A stretch of 58,598 nucleotides of DNA, taken from Bacteroidota bacterium (GTDB taxonomy: Bacteria > Bacteroidota > Bacteroidia > Chitinophagales > Chitinophagaceae). Location: contig SXXL01000039.1 in the NCBI GenBank assembly GCA_005789565.1, forward strand, positions 1 to 58,598. The letters run 5' to 3'. A program made the position numbers and the translations under genes. Of the stretch, positions 9,492-18,346 are shown piece by piece; the stretch's first letter is position 1, and each line of letters starts with the position of its first letter. The notes below the pieces were generated by a model, which was not told where the DNA came from, made no database searches, and saw nothing but the letters and a program-made list of their open reading frames with translations.

Positions 9492-9597
9492 GGTTGAAAT
9501 TAGTCAGTAATGAGGGAAAATCGGCTAAAAAAGGCCGTTTTTTTCATTGGGAAAAGGGGCTTTATGAAAAAGGGAAAAAATACCCCCTGAAATCGGC

Positions 9598-11967
9598 TTA
9601 TTTGGCCGGCTTTCGGTCCAGGCTGATCAGGATGGCCGGAAGCAACACCAGATTCGTAAAAGTAGCCGTAACCAGGGTCAGCGACGTGAGCCATCCCAGG
9701 GCCAAGGTGCCACCGAACTCGCTGAGACAGAACACGATAAAGCCGGCGATCAACACCATCGAGGTATACAGAATACTGATCCCCGTGTGGTGGATGGTCT
9801 CCACCACGGTCCGCAACCGATCGCCCCTCTGGTTTGGTAATTCCTGTTTGTAATTGACCAAAAACCGGATCGTGACGTCGATCGCGATCCCCAGTGCCAC
9901 ACTGAAAACCAACACCGTCGAGGGTTTCAACGGAACCCCCACCCAGCCCATTACCCCGGCCGTGATCAGCAGGGGGATCAAGTTGGGAATCAGCGAAGCG
10001 AGCAGGATCCGTCCCGAACGGAACAAATACAACATACAGGCCGCGATCAATAAGAACGCCCAGAAAATACTTTCTTTTAATCCATTGATAATGAATCTAC
10101 TACCTTCCAAAAAGGTCACACTGGTACCCGTCAATTCAATGGCATGGGTACGCTTGGCCCGGCTGGCCGGGTCCGATCCCAGGGTTTCCAAACTATCCCG
10201 ATTGAACAACTCCTCCGCCCGGTACTGGATGCTGTCGAGCAGCCCGGGTAACCGCCGGCTGCCGATATCGGCCATGTTCACGCTGATCCGGGCCTGCGAA
10301 CGGGTGCTGTCCATGAAACTGCCCACCAGCTTGGCCAGGGATGACTTTCCCGTCGCCGAATCATTTTTAAAATTCAAATATTGCATCAACGCCGGCAGAT
10401 CATAGGAGGAGGGAAGTGCGTAACTACCCGGATCGCCTTCGAAAAAGGCCTGCCGCGCAAACTTCAATCCCTCTGCAATGCTCAGGGGACGAGCAATGTC
10501 GGGAATCGATTGCAGGTATTGCGATAACGAGTCGATGTTCTCCAGGTTGCGCAGATTTCTCGTCACCCCTTGCTTCTTTTTGGTGTCGACCACGATCTCG
10601 AGGGGCATCACCCCTTTGAAATTTTTCTCGAAGAACTTCAGGTCGGTATAAATTTTCGAGGTCTTCGGCAGGTCATCCACGATAAAACCTTCACTGCGCA
10701 GCTGCAGCATCCCGGCGATCGAGAAGAGTACAATGGCTCCGGTAATGGCATATACCAGCCGACGGTGATTCAGCGCCCAATACTCCAACCGATCCAGCCA
10801 GCGTTTCATTCGGGCATTGTTGAGGTATCGGGTATGTCTGGATTTAGGGGCCGGCAGAAAACTCAAGACAGCGGGGATCAGGATCAACGAGATGAAGAAT
10901 AACAAGAAGATATTGGTACCCGCCACCAAGCCGAATTCTTTGAGCAGGGCACTTTCCGTGAGGGCGAATACCGCAAAGCCGATCGCCGCCGTGATGTTGC
11001 AGAACAAGGTTACGATGCCCATCTTCTCCACCATGGTCACCAAGGCCTTTTCGCGCGCACCGGTTTCGTTGTAGGCAACATGGTATTTGTTGAGAAAGTA
11101 GATACAGTTGGGAATGCCGATCACTACCACCAATGGCGGGATCAGGGCTGTCAGCAGGCTGATCTTATATCCCAACAAATGCAAAAAGCCAACACTCCAG
11201 ATCACCCCGATCCCCACCACCAGCAACGACAGTAACATCGCGCTCACCGAGCGGAAAAAGAGTAACAGGATCAAGGCTGACAACACAACGGACGCGATCA
11301 GGAACAATCGCATTTCCTGTTGGATCATCACGGCAATCTGCGTACGGATCAGCGGTAGTCCGCTAATATGCATTTCCAGTTTTTGTTCCCTCCCAAAGGC
11401 CTCTACCCGGTCCACGATCTGCTGAATGACCTGCTCGCGCGCCTTGGTGGCCAGCAGATCTTTGTTGATGCGAAGGCCTGCGAGGTAAGCATTCGTTTCC
11501 GGGTTGTACAGCAATCCCTCATAGAAGGGAAATTGTTCAAACCGTTGTTTCAGACTATCCAGCTCGGCCTGGTTCGCGATCCGCTCGGGAAACAAGGGTA
11601 TTGCATTCAATTTTTCGGCAGTCGAATCCCGGTACAAGCCGATCGCACCGGGAACGGACAGCACATCTTCCACGCCTCGGAGTTGTTTGAGGTCGCGGCA
11701 CAAGGTGACATAGGCATTGAATACCGAATCGACAAAAAGTCGGTCGGTTTGAATGCCCACCACTAAGAGATTTCCGTCCTCTCCGAATTTGGCCTTGAAG
11801 GCCTGATAGCTTTTGTATTTGGGATTGTCGGTCGGTATGGCCCGCGTGAATTCATAACTCAGTTGCACCTGACTGGCCTCGTATCCCATCCAGCCGGTCA
11901 CCCCGGCCAGTGCCAACAACAAAATGATCCGATAACGAAGTATGAATTGCCCCAATCCCTTCCACAT
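9598..11967 (-). CDS. RND/MMPL-type exporter with two sterol-sensing-like domains
   Basis: A 789-residue inner-membrane transporter. It has the duplicated RND layout: one N-terminal helix (LLLALAGVTGWMGYEA), a periplasmic domain, five or six helices rich in LLLFFRSVSAMLLSLL and the signature GIPNCIYFLNKYH, then the second half with the same plan and the signature GIAIDVTIRFLVNYK. This single-chain form belongs with MMPL/HAE3-like exporters for lipids or hydrophobic compounds rather than tripartite drug pumps; no membrane-fusion protein or TolC homologue is adjacent. I start it at the ATG at 11967, because the in-frame GTG at 11985 overlaps the -7 promoter box. Substrate unknown. Confidence 0.9.
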   Translation of the reverse strand: MWKGLGQFILRYRIILLLALAGVTGWMGYEASQVQLSYEFTRAIPTDNPKYKSYQAFKAKFGEDGNLLVVGIQTDRLFVDSVFNAYVTLCRDLKQLRGVEDVLSVPGAIGLYRDSTAEKLNAIPLFPERIANQAELDSLKQRFEQFPFYEGLLYNPETNAYLAGLRINKDLLATKAREQVIQQIVDRVEAFGREQKLEMHISGLPLIRTQIAVMIQQEMRLFLIASVVLSALILLLFFRSVSAMLLSLLVVGIGVIWSVGFLHLLGYKISLLTALIPPLVVVIGIPNCIYFLNKYHVAYNETGAREKALVTMVEKMGIVTLFCNITAAIGFAVFALTESALLKEFGLVAGTNIFLLFFISLILIPAVLSFLPAPKSRHTRYLNNARMKRWLDRLEYWALNHRRLVYAITGAIVLFSIAGMLQLRSEGFIVDDLPKTSKIYTDLKFFEKNFKGVMPLEIVVDTKKKQGVTRNLRNLENIDSLSQYLQSIPDIARPLSIAEGLKFARQAFFEGDPGSYALPSSYDLPALMQYLNFKNDSATGKSSLAKLVGSFMDSTRSQARISVNMADIGSRRLPGLLDSIQYRAEELFNRDSLETLGSDPASRAKRTHAIELTGTSVTFLEGSRFIINGLKESIFWAFLLIAACMLYLFRSGRILLASLIPNLIPLLITAGVMGWVGVPLKPSTVLVFSVALGIAIDVTIRFLVNYKQELPNQRGDRLRTVVETIHHTGISILYTSMVLIAGFIVFCLSEFGGTLALGWLTSLTLVTATFTNLVLLPAILISLDRKPAK

Positions 11968-11984
11968 AGGTTTGAATTGAGGCA

Positions 11985-12016
11985 CAAAGAAACGAAAAGC
12001 ACACCGCGTAACGCAA
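11985..12016 (-). promoter_or_regulatory. Promoter of the RND exporter gene
   Basis: A TTG (-33 element) is followed after 21 nt by TTTCTTTG, a 7/8 match to TAnnTTTG. The 17-nt leader TGCCTCAATTCAAACCT leads to the ATG; it closely resembles the gcvH leader near 18320. Confidence 0.6.
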
Positions 12017-12026
12017 GAAATCCGAT

Positions 12027-12034
12027 TACTTTTG
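12027..12034 (+). promoter_or_regulatory. -7 box of porZ, 4 nt before the ATG
   Basis: TACTTTTG is a perfect TAnnTTTG box separated from the ATG by only ATTC, which would place the transcription start at or within a base of the ATG (leaderless mRNA). Confidence 0.6.
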
Positions 12035-12038
12035 ATTC

Positions 12039-14324
12039 ATGCGATGCCTCGGAACGCTGCTGCTGTTTTTTTTATCGGCCTGGACTTTCGCCCAACCCAT
12101 CGGAACGTGGCGGGAACACTTGCCCTATCAAAGTGCGATCGACCTGGCCAATGGCCCCGATCGTGTGTTCGCGGCCACGCCCTTCAGCCTCTTTTCCGTC
12201 GAGAAAGTCGGTGGGAAAGTGGAACGGTTTAGTAAGGTGGACGGACTCGCCGAGACCGGTATCCAAGCCATCCACTTCGAGCCCTCCACGCAAACCCTGC
12301 TCCTCGCATACCAAAACAGCAACCTCGATCTGCTCACGGACGAAGAACGTTTCAATATCCCCGATCTGAAGCAAGCCACCGGCGTAGGCGACAAGACCAT
12401 TCACGCCATCAGTTACCTCAACGGTCGGTATTATCTATCAACCGGACTCGGCATCGTCCAACTCGATCCGATCCGAAAACTCATTCCGGATACGTGGCCT
12501 CTGGGTGCCGGCGGTCGCGCCATCGCCGTCAAACAATTTGCCTTCGATGCTACGCACTTCTATGCTGCCACCGAAGAGGGATTGAAATCCATCGCCCGCA
12601 CCGGAACCAATCCCGCCAACCCGAATAGTTGGCAATTTTTGAGTGGTACTGGCAGGTTGCCTCCAGGCCCCTGCTCCTACACACAAGTAATGGGCTCGGA
12701 CCTCATCGCCGTTGTGCGTGACACGGTATATCGGCGAAGCAATGATCAGTGGACGATCCTACACGCTTCTGACTGGCCCCTCATCAACGCCCGCGTCTCC
12801 GAAGGAAAACTTCTGCTCTGTCAGCGAAAATTAAGCGGAGAAAGTCGCGTACTCATTCTAAATCCCGACGGAACCACGCAACGCCTGCTCACCCAACTGG
12901 CTGCGATCTCCTATCCCGTGCAATCCATGCTGATCAACGGTGAACCCTGGTTGGCGGATCGTTTCGAAGGCCTCACCCGATTCTCGTCCGGCAGCGCCTA
13001 TCAAACCTATTCGATCAATAGCCCGCAAGGTGTGGCCTCCGGACAACTCCTCTCCGCCGACGGAAATTTTTTCGCCACCGCCGGAGCCGTTAACGCAGCT
13101 TGGAATTATTTGTATAACGGAGACGGCCTCTTCGCGTTACGAGCGGGGAAATGGATCAATTACAATCGCTACGAATTTCCCGTAATGGATTCCGTGCTGG
13201 ACTTGATCTCGGTGGTCACCGACAAACGTAACGGCTCGCTCTGGGCCGGATCGTACGGAGGCGGATTGGTCCAGATTCAACCGAACAACACCATTCGGAT
13301 CTTTAAGCAAGGATCGTTACTTCCGGCCGTGGGTGATCCGACCAGTTATCGCGTAGCGGGACTTGCTTTCGATGCGGAGCAAAACCTTTGGATCAGTAAT
13401 TACGGAGCGGATCGTCCCCTGGTGGTACGCACGCGCGACAGCCAATGGTTTCGTTTCGCCACCCCGTTCCCACTTCCTGAAAACGCCTTGGCTCAGATCG
13501 GCATCGATCCATTCGGATATAATTGGATCGTATCGCCTAAAGGCGGCGGATTGATCTTGTATGATGCCGGCACTTCAGTTTCCTCCGCGGCCGATGACCG
13601 GTGGCGGCGCTTTCGAAGCGGAGCGGCCAACGGTAATCTGCCCAGCGATCAAGTGAATTGTCTGGCCATCGATCGGGACGGCGTCATTTGGATCGGCACC
13701 AATAACGGTATCGCGCTGCTCGATTGTCTGGATGATCCTTTCAGTGCCACCAGTTGTGAAGCCTTTCGTCCCGTTGTCAAAAACGGTCCCTTTGCCGGGT
13801 ATCTTTTTAACGGACAAACGATCAAGCAGATCGCGGTCGATGGTGCCAATCGAAAATGGGTAGCAACTTCCAACGGCGTATTTCTCATTGATGCCCGCGG
13901 TGAAACGGTGCTGCAACAGTTTACAGCGGAGAATAGTGCCTTACTCAGTAATGAAGTTCTACAAGTGGTGGTCGATGGAAAATACGGCGAGGTTTATTTT
14001 GCGACGGACAAAGGCATATGTTCCTATCGCTCCGATGCTACGATAGCGGCGGAGTCGGGGGAAGGTTTGCTGGTCTATCCCAACCCTGTACCGCCGAGAT
14101 ACACGGGTACGATCGGGATACGGGGATTGCGGGATCAGTCCTGGGTCAAGATCACCGAACTCGACGGACGGTTGGTGTACCAAACCCGTTCGCTGGGTGG
14201 ACAAGCCACCTGGAACGGTACGGATTACAGTGGCCGCCGGGTGAGCAGTGGCGCGTACCTGGTAATGGTCGTGGATGAGAAGGGAAAACCGATCGCCAAC
14301 GGCCGCATCTTTTTTATTGAGTAA
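12039..14324 (+). CDS. porZ: PorZ-like two-propeller protein with type IX sorting domain
   Basis: A 761-residue surface protein. The signal peptide MRCLGTLLLFFLSAWTFAQ is followed by GTWREHLPYQSAIDLA, the typical PorZ opening. Two beta-propeller regions follow, with blades resembling two-component-regulator propellers (for example SLWAGSYGGGLVQI and VIWIGTNNGIALLD). The C-terminal 85 residues or so form a type IX secretion sorting domain: GLLVYPNPVPP, a beta-sandwich with ITELDGRLVYQT, and GAYLVMVVDEKGK. In Porphyromonas PorZ works with the attachment complex that delivers anionic LPS to sorted proteins. Position directly before recO is a common arrangement in Bacteroidota and supports the call. 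The recO ATG follows after one base, so the two are translationally linked. Confidence 0.88.
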   Translation: MRCLGTLLLFFLSAWTFAQPIGTWREHLPYQSAIDLANGPDRVFAATPFSLFSVEKVGGKVERFSKVDGLAETGIQAIHFEPSTQTLLLAYQNSNLDLLTDEERFNIPDLKQATGVGDKTIHAISYLNGRYYLSTGLGIVQLDPIRKLIPDTWPLGAGGRAIAVKQFAFDATHFYAATEEGLKSIARTGTNPANPNSWQFLSGTGRLPPGPCSYTQVMGSDLIAVVRDTVYRRSNDQWTILHASDWPLINARVSEGKLLLCQRKLSGESRVLILNPDGTTQRLLTQLAAISYPVQSMLINGEPWLADRFEGLTRFSSGSAYQTYSINSPQGVASGQLLSADGNFFATAGAVNAAWNYLYNGDGLFALRAGKWINYNRYEFPVMDSVLDLISVVTDKRNGSLWAGSYGGGLVQIQPNNTIRIFKQGSLLPAVGDPTSYRVAGLAFDAEQNLWISNYGADRPLVVRTRDSQWFRFATPFPLPENALAQIGIDPFGYNWIVSPKGGGLILYDAGTSVSSAADDRWRRFRSGAANGNLPSDQVNCLAIDRDGVIWIGTNNGIALLDCLDDPFSATSCEAFRPVVKNGPFAGYLFNGQTIKQIAVDGANRKWVATSNGVFLIDARGETVLQQFTAENSALLSNEVLQVVVDGKYGEVYFATDKGICSYRSDATIAAESGEGLLVYPNPVPPRYTGTIGIRGLRDQSWVKITELDGRLVYQTRSLGGQATWNGTDYSGRRVSSGAYLVMVVDEKGKPIANGRIFFIE

Positions 14325-14325
14325 C

Positions 14326-15072
14326 ATGTCCACCCCCGTTCATAAAACAAAAGGATTGGTGCTGCGTGCGGTGAAGTACGGCGACACCAGCTTGGTCGTG
14401 ACGGTTTTCACCGAGCTGTTCGGCTTGCAGTCTTATATCGTGAGTGGGGTGCGAAAATCGACCAAGAAAGGAAGCGGTCAAGCCAATCTCTTTCAGTCCG
14501 GGGCCTTGCTGGATCTGGTTGTGTATCATCATCCCTCCAAGTCGCTGAACCGCATCAAGGAATTTCAATGGAGTGTTTGGTATCAGGAACTCTTCACGTC
14601 CGTTCCTAAAAACAGCGTGGCCCTGTTTTTGATCGAGCTTTTGCATCGTTGCCTGAAGCAGCCCGAGCCCAATCCCGATCTGTTTCATTTTGTAGAAGAT
14701 TGTTTGTTGGAGTTGGACAGATGCCCGGATAACGTGGCGGCCAATCTTCCCTTGTTCTTCGCCGTACAGCTTTCCTATTTTTTTGGATTTCGGTTGATGG
14801 AGGAACGGGTAGAGGAAGGTGCTTGGCTCGACCTTCGGGAGGGACGGTTTGTTGACCAACAACCCTTGCACCAGGAGTTTTTATCGCCCGCGGATGCCGG
14901 ATCGATTTTGCAATTGTTGCGCGGTCGTCAGCCTGGCGAACTGGCCGAGATTCGCTTGGGTCGGGAGACGCGTCGTCGTCTCTTGCAATCGCTGGAGCTA
15001 TACTACCAATTGCACCAGCCCGATTTTGGCAGCTTGCGCAGCTTGCCGGTCCTTCGATCGGTATTAGAGTAA
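14326..15072 (+). CDS. recO: DNA repair protein RecO
   Basis: A 248-residue protein that loads RecA on SSB-coated DNA together with RecR/RecF. The N-terminal OB fold reads STPVHKTKGLVLRAVKYGDTSL followed by VVTVFTELFGLQSYIVSGVR, the family signature. A helical middle and C-terminal region of about 150 residues lacks a clear zinc-finger Cys cluster. I start it at the ATG one base after the porZ stop; an in-frame upstream ATG inside porZ at 14275 would add 17 non-conserved residues. The 3' end overlaps the convergent amidohydrolase gene by 9 nt. Confidence 0.93.
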   Translation: MSTPVHKTKGLVLRAVKYGDTSLVVTVFTELFGLQSYIVSGVRKSTKKGSGQANLFQSGALLDLVVYHHPSKSLNRIKEFQWSVWYQELFTSVPKNSVALFLIELLHRCLKQPEPNPDLFHFVEDCLLELDRCPDNVAANLPLFFAVQLSYFFGFRLMEERVEEGAWLDLREGRFVDQQPLHQEFLSPADAGSILQLLRGRQPGELAEIRLGRETRRRLLQSLELYYQLHQPDFGSLRSLPVLRSVLE

Positions 15073-16239
15073 GCGCGTGCTGGTCTCCCAGTTCTCCGAA
15101 AGCAAAACGATGCCGGGTTTTTTTCCTTGTTGAAAGGAGCCAAGCGTTTCGTCCCACCGCAGAGCCCGCGCCCCGGAGGAGGTTGCCCATTGCAGCAGGG
15201 TTTCTTTGGGGATGGATGGGAAATGATCACGGAGGGCTTGTAATTCTTTCGCGATACTGAGTTGCCAATTGCTGCTGTAGCTATCGGTTCCCAAGACGAT
15301 TCGGCAACTATTTTTCATCAGTGCTTCGATCGGGGGCACTTTATTTTCAATATAAAGATTAGCATTGATGCAAAGACACCAGATCAGGGTTAGACCGGTT
15401 TCTTTTGCGTATTGTTCCGCCCAAACGATGTCTTCTTCCGGGGTGCTGGTGTTGTGCACCAGTAAGATGGTTTGTTGTTGATTGAAATAGGGCAAGACGG
15501 AACGAAGGGCCGATTTTCCCGTGACGGGAAAAGGCGATCGCTCGATCCCGAACATCTTAAACAGTCGCAGGTACTCACTTTTCCCGGTTCGGTAGAGATC
15601 GTCCTCGGCCGGATGTTCCTGGTTGTGCAGGGAGATCACTTCGCCCGGGGTGGCTTGATTGATCCATTCAAAGCTGCGCGGCGAGATGGAGTAGGGGGCG
15701 TGTGGGACCAGGCTGGTTCGGTGGGGAAGTTGGCAATCTGCCAATGCTTTTTTCAATTCCTGGGCCACTCCTTCGAAATGCAAACAGGATTCCTCGGCTT
15801 TCTCGTCGGTGAAGCTGAGGACCTCCGTAAAATTTTGCCAGTGGATGCGGCTTTGTTTTTTGACGGAGGCGGTGTCGGCCGTATTGCCAATGTCGCCCAC
15901 GGCCACGATCCCGTTTTGGTACATCTCTTGTTCGGCCTGTTGGATCTTTTCCTGGATGATAGCAGGATCAAAACCTCTTTTGGTGACGACCGAGCAGAGG
16001 AATTCGATGAGTCCGGTGTGGGGTGGAATCACGTCTTTCAGGTGACTTAGCTCGAGGTGACAATGTGCGTTGATAAAGCCGGGCATCAAGGTGCCCGCGA
16101 ACATTTCAACGTCCGCTCCGGCTTGTTCGGCAGGAACGATATCCAGGACCTTGCCCTCCGTATCGGTGATCAATACTTGGTTGGCATGAAGGGTTTTGCC
16201 ATCAAATAGTTCTTGGGCCTGGAATTTGCGTAGAGCCAT
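15064..16239 (-). CDS. Amidohydrolase-family metal-dependent hydrolase
   Basis: A 391-residue cytosolic TIM-barrel hydrolase of the TrzN/aminofutalosine-deaminase-like group. Visible metal ligands are the NAHCHLE motif on strand 1, His in VPHAPYSIS, His in SLHNQEH and the Asp in LGTDSYSSN. The short beta-sandwich around the barrel comes from both termini. The best guess is a deaminase of purine-like compounds, possibly aminodeoxyfutalosine deaminase of menaquinone synthesis, but no mqn genes are in the window and this remains a guess. The start is the ATG at 16239; an in-frame TTG 12 nt upstream is part of the promoter box TACCTTTG. The stop overlaps recO tail to tail. Confidence 0.88.
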   Translation of the reverse strand: MALRKFQAQELFDGKTLHANQVLITDTEGKVLDIVPAEQAGADVEMFAGTLMPGFINAHCHLELSHLKDVIPPHTGLIEFLCSVVTKRGFDPAIIQEKIQQAEQEMYQNGIVAVGDIGNTADTASVKKQSRIHWQNFTEVLSFTDEKAEESCLHFEGVAQELKKALADCQLPHRTSLVPHAPYSISPRSFEWINQATPGEVISLHNQEHPAEDDLYRTGKSEYLRLFKMFGIERSPFPVTGKSALRSVLPYFNQQQTILLVHNTSTPEEDIVWAEQYAKETGLTLIWCLCINANLYIENKVPPIEALMKNSCRIVLGTDSYSSNWQLSIAKELQALRDHFPSIPKETLLQWATSSGARALRWDETLGSFQQGKKPGIVLLSENWETSTRLL

Positions 16240-16248
16240 CGTAGACGG

Positions 16249-16256
16249 CAAAGGTA
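16249..16256 (-). promoter_or_regulatory. -7 box of the amidohydrolase gene
   Basis: TACCTTTG on the minus strand, perfect TAnnTTTG, 9 nt before the ATG. It lies 7 bp from the divergent prfA box, so the two promoters face away from each other within 25 bp. Confidence 0.65.
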
Positions 16257-16263
16257 ATCTTCA

Positions 16264-16271
16264 TAGTTTTG
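16264..16271 (+). promoter_or_regulatory. -7 box of prfA
   Basis: TAGTTTTG, a perfect TAnnTTTG match, 11 nt before the prfA ATG. Confidence 0.65.
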
Positions 16272-16282
16272 CCCGCCACGTT

Positions 16283-17347
16283 ATGCTGGACCGATTAGAA
16301 GCCATACAAGCCCGATTCGATCAACTCGGAGTTGCCCTCACCAATCCGGAGATCGTAGGCAACAACGCCCAATTCACGGCCACCAGCAAGGAGTACCGAA
16401 GTCTGGAGAAGATCGTCGTGGCCTATCACGCCTATAGAAAAACCTTGGCCGACCTGGCCTTGTACAAGGAAGCCTTACAGGGAGACGATGAGGAGTTGCG
16501 GGAGTTGGCGAAGATGGAGTTGCCCGGGTTGGAAACTTCCCGCGAGACACAGGAGGCGCAGATCCGACAGCTCTTGATCCCCAAAGATCCGCAAGACGAC
16601 AAGAACGCCATTTTGGAGATCCGTGCCGGCACCGGCGGCGATGAGGCCAGTTTGTTTGCCGGCGATCTGCTACGGATGTATACCCGGTATTGCGAGAGCA
16701 AGGGCTGGAAAACGGCCGTGCTCAGTGAAAATGAGGGAACCGTGGGCGGTTATAAGGAAGTGCAACTGGAAGTGGTGGGCGAAGAAGTTTATGGCACCCT
16801 GAAATTTGAAAGCGGCGTACACCGGGTGCAACGGGTACCGGCCACCGAGGCCAGCGGGAGGGTACACACCTCGGCCGCTACGGTGGCGGTGATGCCCGAG
16901 GCCGAGGAGGTGGATGTGGAAGTGAACCCGGCCGATGTTAAGATGGAAACGGCCCGAAGCGGTGGGGCAGGCGGACAAAACGTGAACAAGGTAGAAACCA
17001 AGGTGATGCTTACCCATATCCCGACCGGAATGGTCGTGATCTGTCAGACCGAACGCACCCAATTGGGTAACCGCGAGAAGGCGATGCAGATGCTGCGAAC
17101 CAAATTATACGAGGAACAGGTGCGTAAACAGGAGGAAGAGATCGCCCGTCACCGAAAAAGTTTGGTTAGTTCCGGCGACCGCAGTGCCAAGATCCGTACC
17201 TATAACTTTCCGCAAGGCCGGGTGACCGACCACCGGATCGGCATGACCCTGTACAACCTGGATGCTGTACTGAATGGCGAGGTTCAGGAATTGATCGATG
17301 CGTTACAATTTGCGGAAAATGCCGAGAAGCTGACCAAGAACGCTTAA
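16283..17347 (+). CDS. prfA: Peptide chain release factor 1
   Basis: A 354-residue RF1 that reads UAA and UAG and releases the finished peptide. The catalytic GGQ lies in [16 protein letters not shown], and the RF1 codon-recognition region and [16 protein letters not shown]-like segment (here [18 protein letters not shown]) are intact. The N-terminal helical domain begins [16 protein letters not shown], which fixes the start; a longer upstream frame has no conserved residues. It is monocistronic, with a terminator about 165 nt downstream. Confidence 0.98.
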   Translation: MLDRLEAIQARFDQLGVALTNPEIVGNNAQFTATSKEYRSLEKIVVAYHAYRKTLADLALYKEALQGDDEELRELAKMELPGLETSRETQEAQIRQLLIPKDPQDDKNAILEIRAGTGGDEASLFAGDLLRMYTRYCESKGWKTAVLSENEGTVGGYKEVQLEVVGEEVYGTLKFESGVHRVQRVPATEASGRVHTSAATVAVMPEAEEVDVEVNPADVKMETARSGGAGGQNVNKVETKVMLTHIPTGMVVICQTERTQLGNREKAMQMLRTKLYEEQVRKQEEEIARHRKSLVSSGDRSAKIRTYNFPQGRVTDHRIGMTLYNLDAVLNGEVQELIDALQFAENAEKLTKNA

Positions 17348-17498
17348 TTCACCCTGAACGGTCAGTATTTCCCCCGATCGAATTTATTTTTTTTACGAAT
17401 GGACCTGCAATTATGGATTCCTTAACAACGAAGGGCACCAAATAAGCGTAGATTCACGTTAGTATATAAAAGCAAACAAGAATTTTCTCATAAGCAGT

Positions 17499-17506
17499 TA
17501 GTTTTG
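17499..17506 (+). promoter_or_regulatory. Isolated TAnnTTTG box before a terminator
   Basis: TAGTTTTG lies in the 185-nt gap between prfA and the VanZ-like gene, only 6 nt before a strong terminator hairpin. It may be fortuitous; no gene follows on this strand. Confidence 0.25.
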
Positions 17507-17512
17507 GTTACG

Positions 17513-17540
17513 ACCCCTGTTTCCACAGGGGTTTATTTTT
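17513..17540 (+). terminator. Intrinsic terminator downstream of prfA
   Basis: ACCCCTGT pairs perfectly with ACAGGGGT around TTCC, followed by TTATTTTTT. The T-tract overlaps the 3' end of the convergent VanZ-like gene. Confidence 0.85.
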
Positions 17541-17928
17541 TGGAGAAACCCAAGATCGAGATCCAGCAACCGATTGCAGCGCCCAAGGTGTCGGCCACAA
17601 TATCCCCGACCTGAAAGGATCGGTTGGGGATGTAGCCGTCCTGCAGAAATTCAATTACCACTCCAAAGGCGATGGCCAGCATGGTAAACAGCAAAAAAGG
17701 AATTGTGGGGGAAACGGTGTCCGGGTTTCGTCCCCGGTAACCCCAGCAGGTCAAAAACACTTGCACCGAAAAAATGCCGAAGTGTACGAGCTTGTCAAAA
17801 TTTATTTGGATCAGCCACTCGTATTTCGGTACAACTGATCCGGGGCTGCAGAATAGATAGGTGCTAAAAATCAGCCAGATAATGGCCGGCAGGTAACCCG
17901 GACGATATTTATTCAGAAACGAGCGCAT
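17533..17928 (-). CDS. VanZ-like membrane protein
   Basis: A 131-residue inner-membrane protein with about four helices. Family features are the NFDKLVHFGIFSVQVF segment near the N-terminus and the conserved VIEFLQDGYIPNRSFQVGDIVAD block, followed by a last helix. VanZ-type proteins are linked to low-level teicoplanin resistance in enterococci, but the biochemical role in Bacteroidota is not known. I start it at the ATG 4 nt after the gcvH stop rather than at upstream in-frame codons inside gcvH. It is cotranscribed with gcvH, an arrangement seen in relatives. Confidence 0.85.
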   Translation of the reverse strand: MRSFLNKYRPGYLPAIIWLIFSTYLFCSPGSVVPKYEWLIQINFDKLVHFGIFSVQVFLTCWGYRGRNPDTVSPTIPFLLFTMLAIAFGVVIEFLQDGYIPNRSFQVGDIVADTLGAAIGCWISILGFSKK

Positions 17929-17932
17929 GGCA

Positions 17933-18310
17933 TCAGCCCACCAGCGAGGCATAGCTCGCGGCATCCATCAGCCCCTCCAGTTGTTCCGGATCGCTCAATG
18001 TCATTTTCACCATCCATCCTTCTCCGTACGGATCGGAATTCACCAGTTCCGGAGCACCGCTGAGGGCGGGGTTCAGTTCGGTGATGGTGCCGCTGATTGG
18101 CAGGAACAGATCGGACACCGTTTTCACGGCTTCCACGGTACCGAAAACGGCTCCGCTTTCCAGCGGCTTACCAATGGTGTCGACTTCCACAAATACGATA
18201 TCACCCAACTCGCGTTGTGCGTACTCGGTGATGCCAACGGTAGCTGTGTTGCCGTCGATCAAGATCCATTCATGGTCTTTGGTGTAGCGGAGATTTTCAG
18301 GGAAGTTCAT
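17933..18310 (-). CDS. gcvH: Glycine cleavage system H protein
   Basis: A 125-residue lipoyl carrier that shuttles the methylamine group between the P and T proteins of the glycine cleavage system. It begins NFPENLRYTKDHEWI; the lipoylated Lys lies in the ESGAVFGTVEAVKTVSDLF motif; the C-terminus has GWMVKMTLSDPEQLEGLMDA. The start is the ATG at 18310; an upstream frame would run into the promoter. gcvT and gcvP are not in the window. The VanZ-like gene follows after 4 nt. Confidence 0.97.
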   Translation of the reverse strand: MNFPENLRYTKDHEWILIDGNTATVGITEYAQRELGDIVFVEVDTIGKPLESGAVFGTVEAVKTVSDLFLPISGTITELNPALSGAPELVNSDPYGEGWMVKMTLSDPEQLEGLMDAASYASLVG

Positions 18311-18327
18311 GTGATTGTATTGAGGCA

Positions 18328-18335
18328 CAAAAATA
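18328..18335 (-). promoter_or_regulatory. -7 box of gcvH-vanZ
   Basis: TATTTTTG, perfect TAnnTTTG, with a 17-nt leader TGCCTCAATACAATCAC before the ATG, matching the RND exporter leader at 13 of 17 positions. Confidence 0.65.
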
Positions 18336-18346
18336 AGGATAGATAC

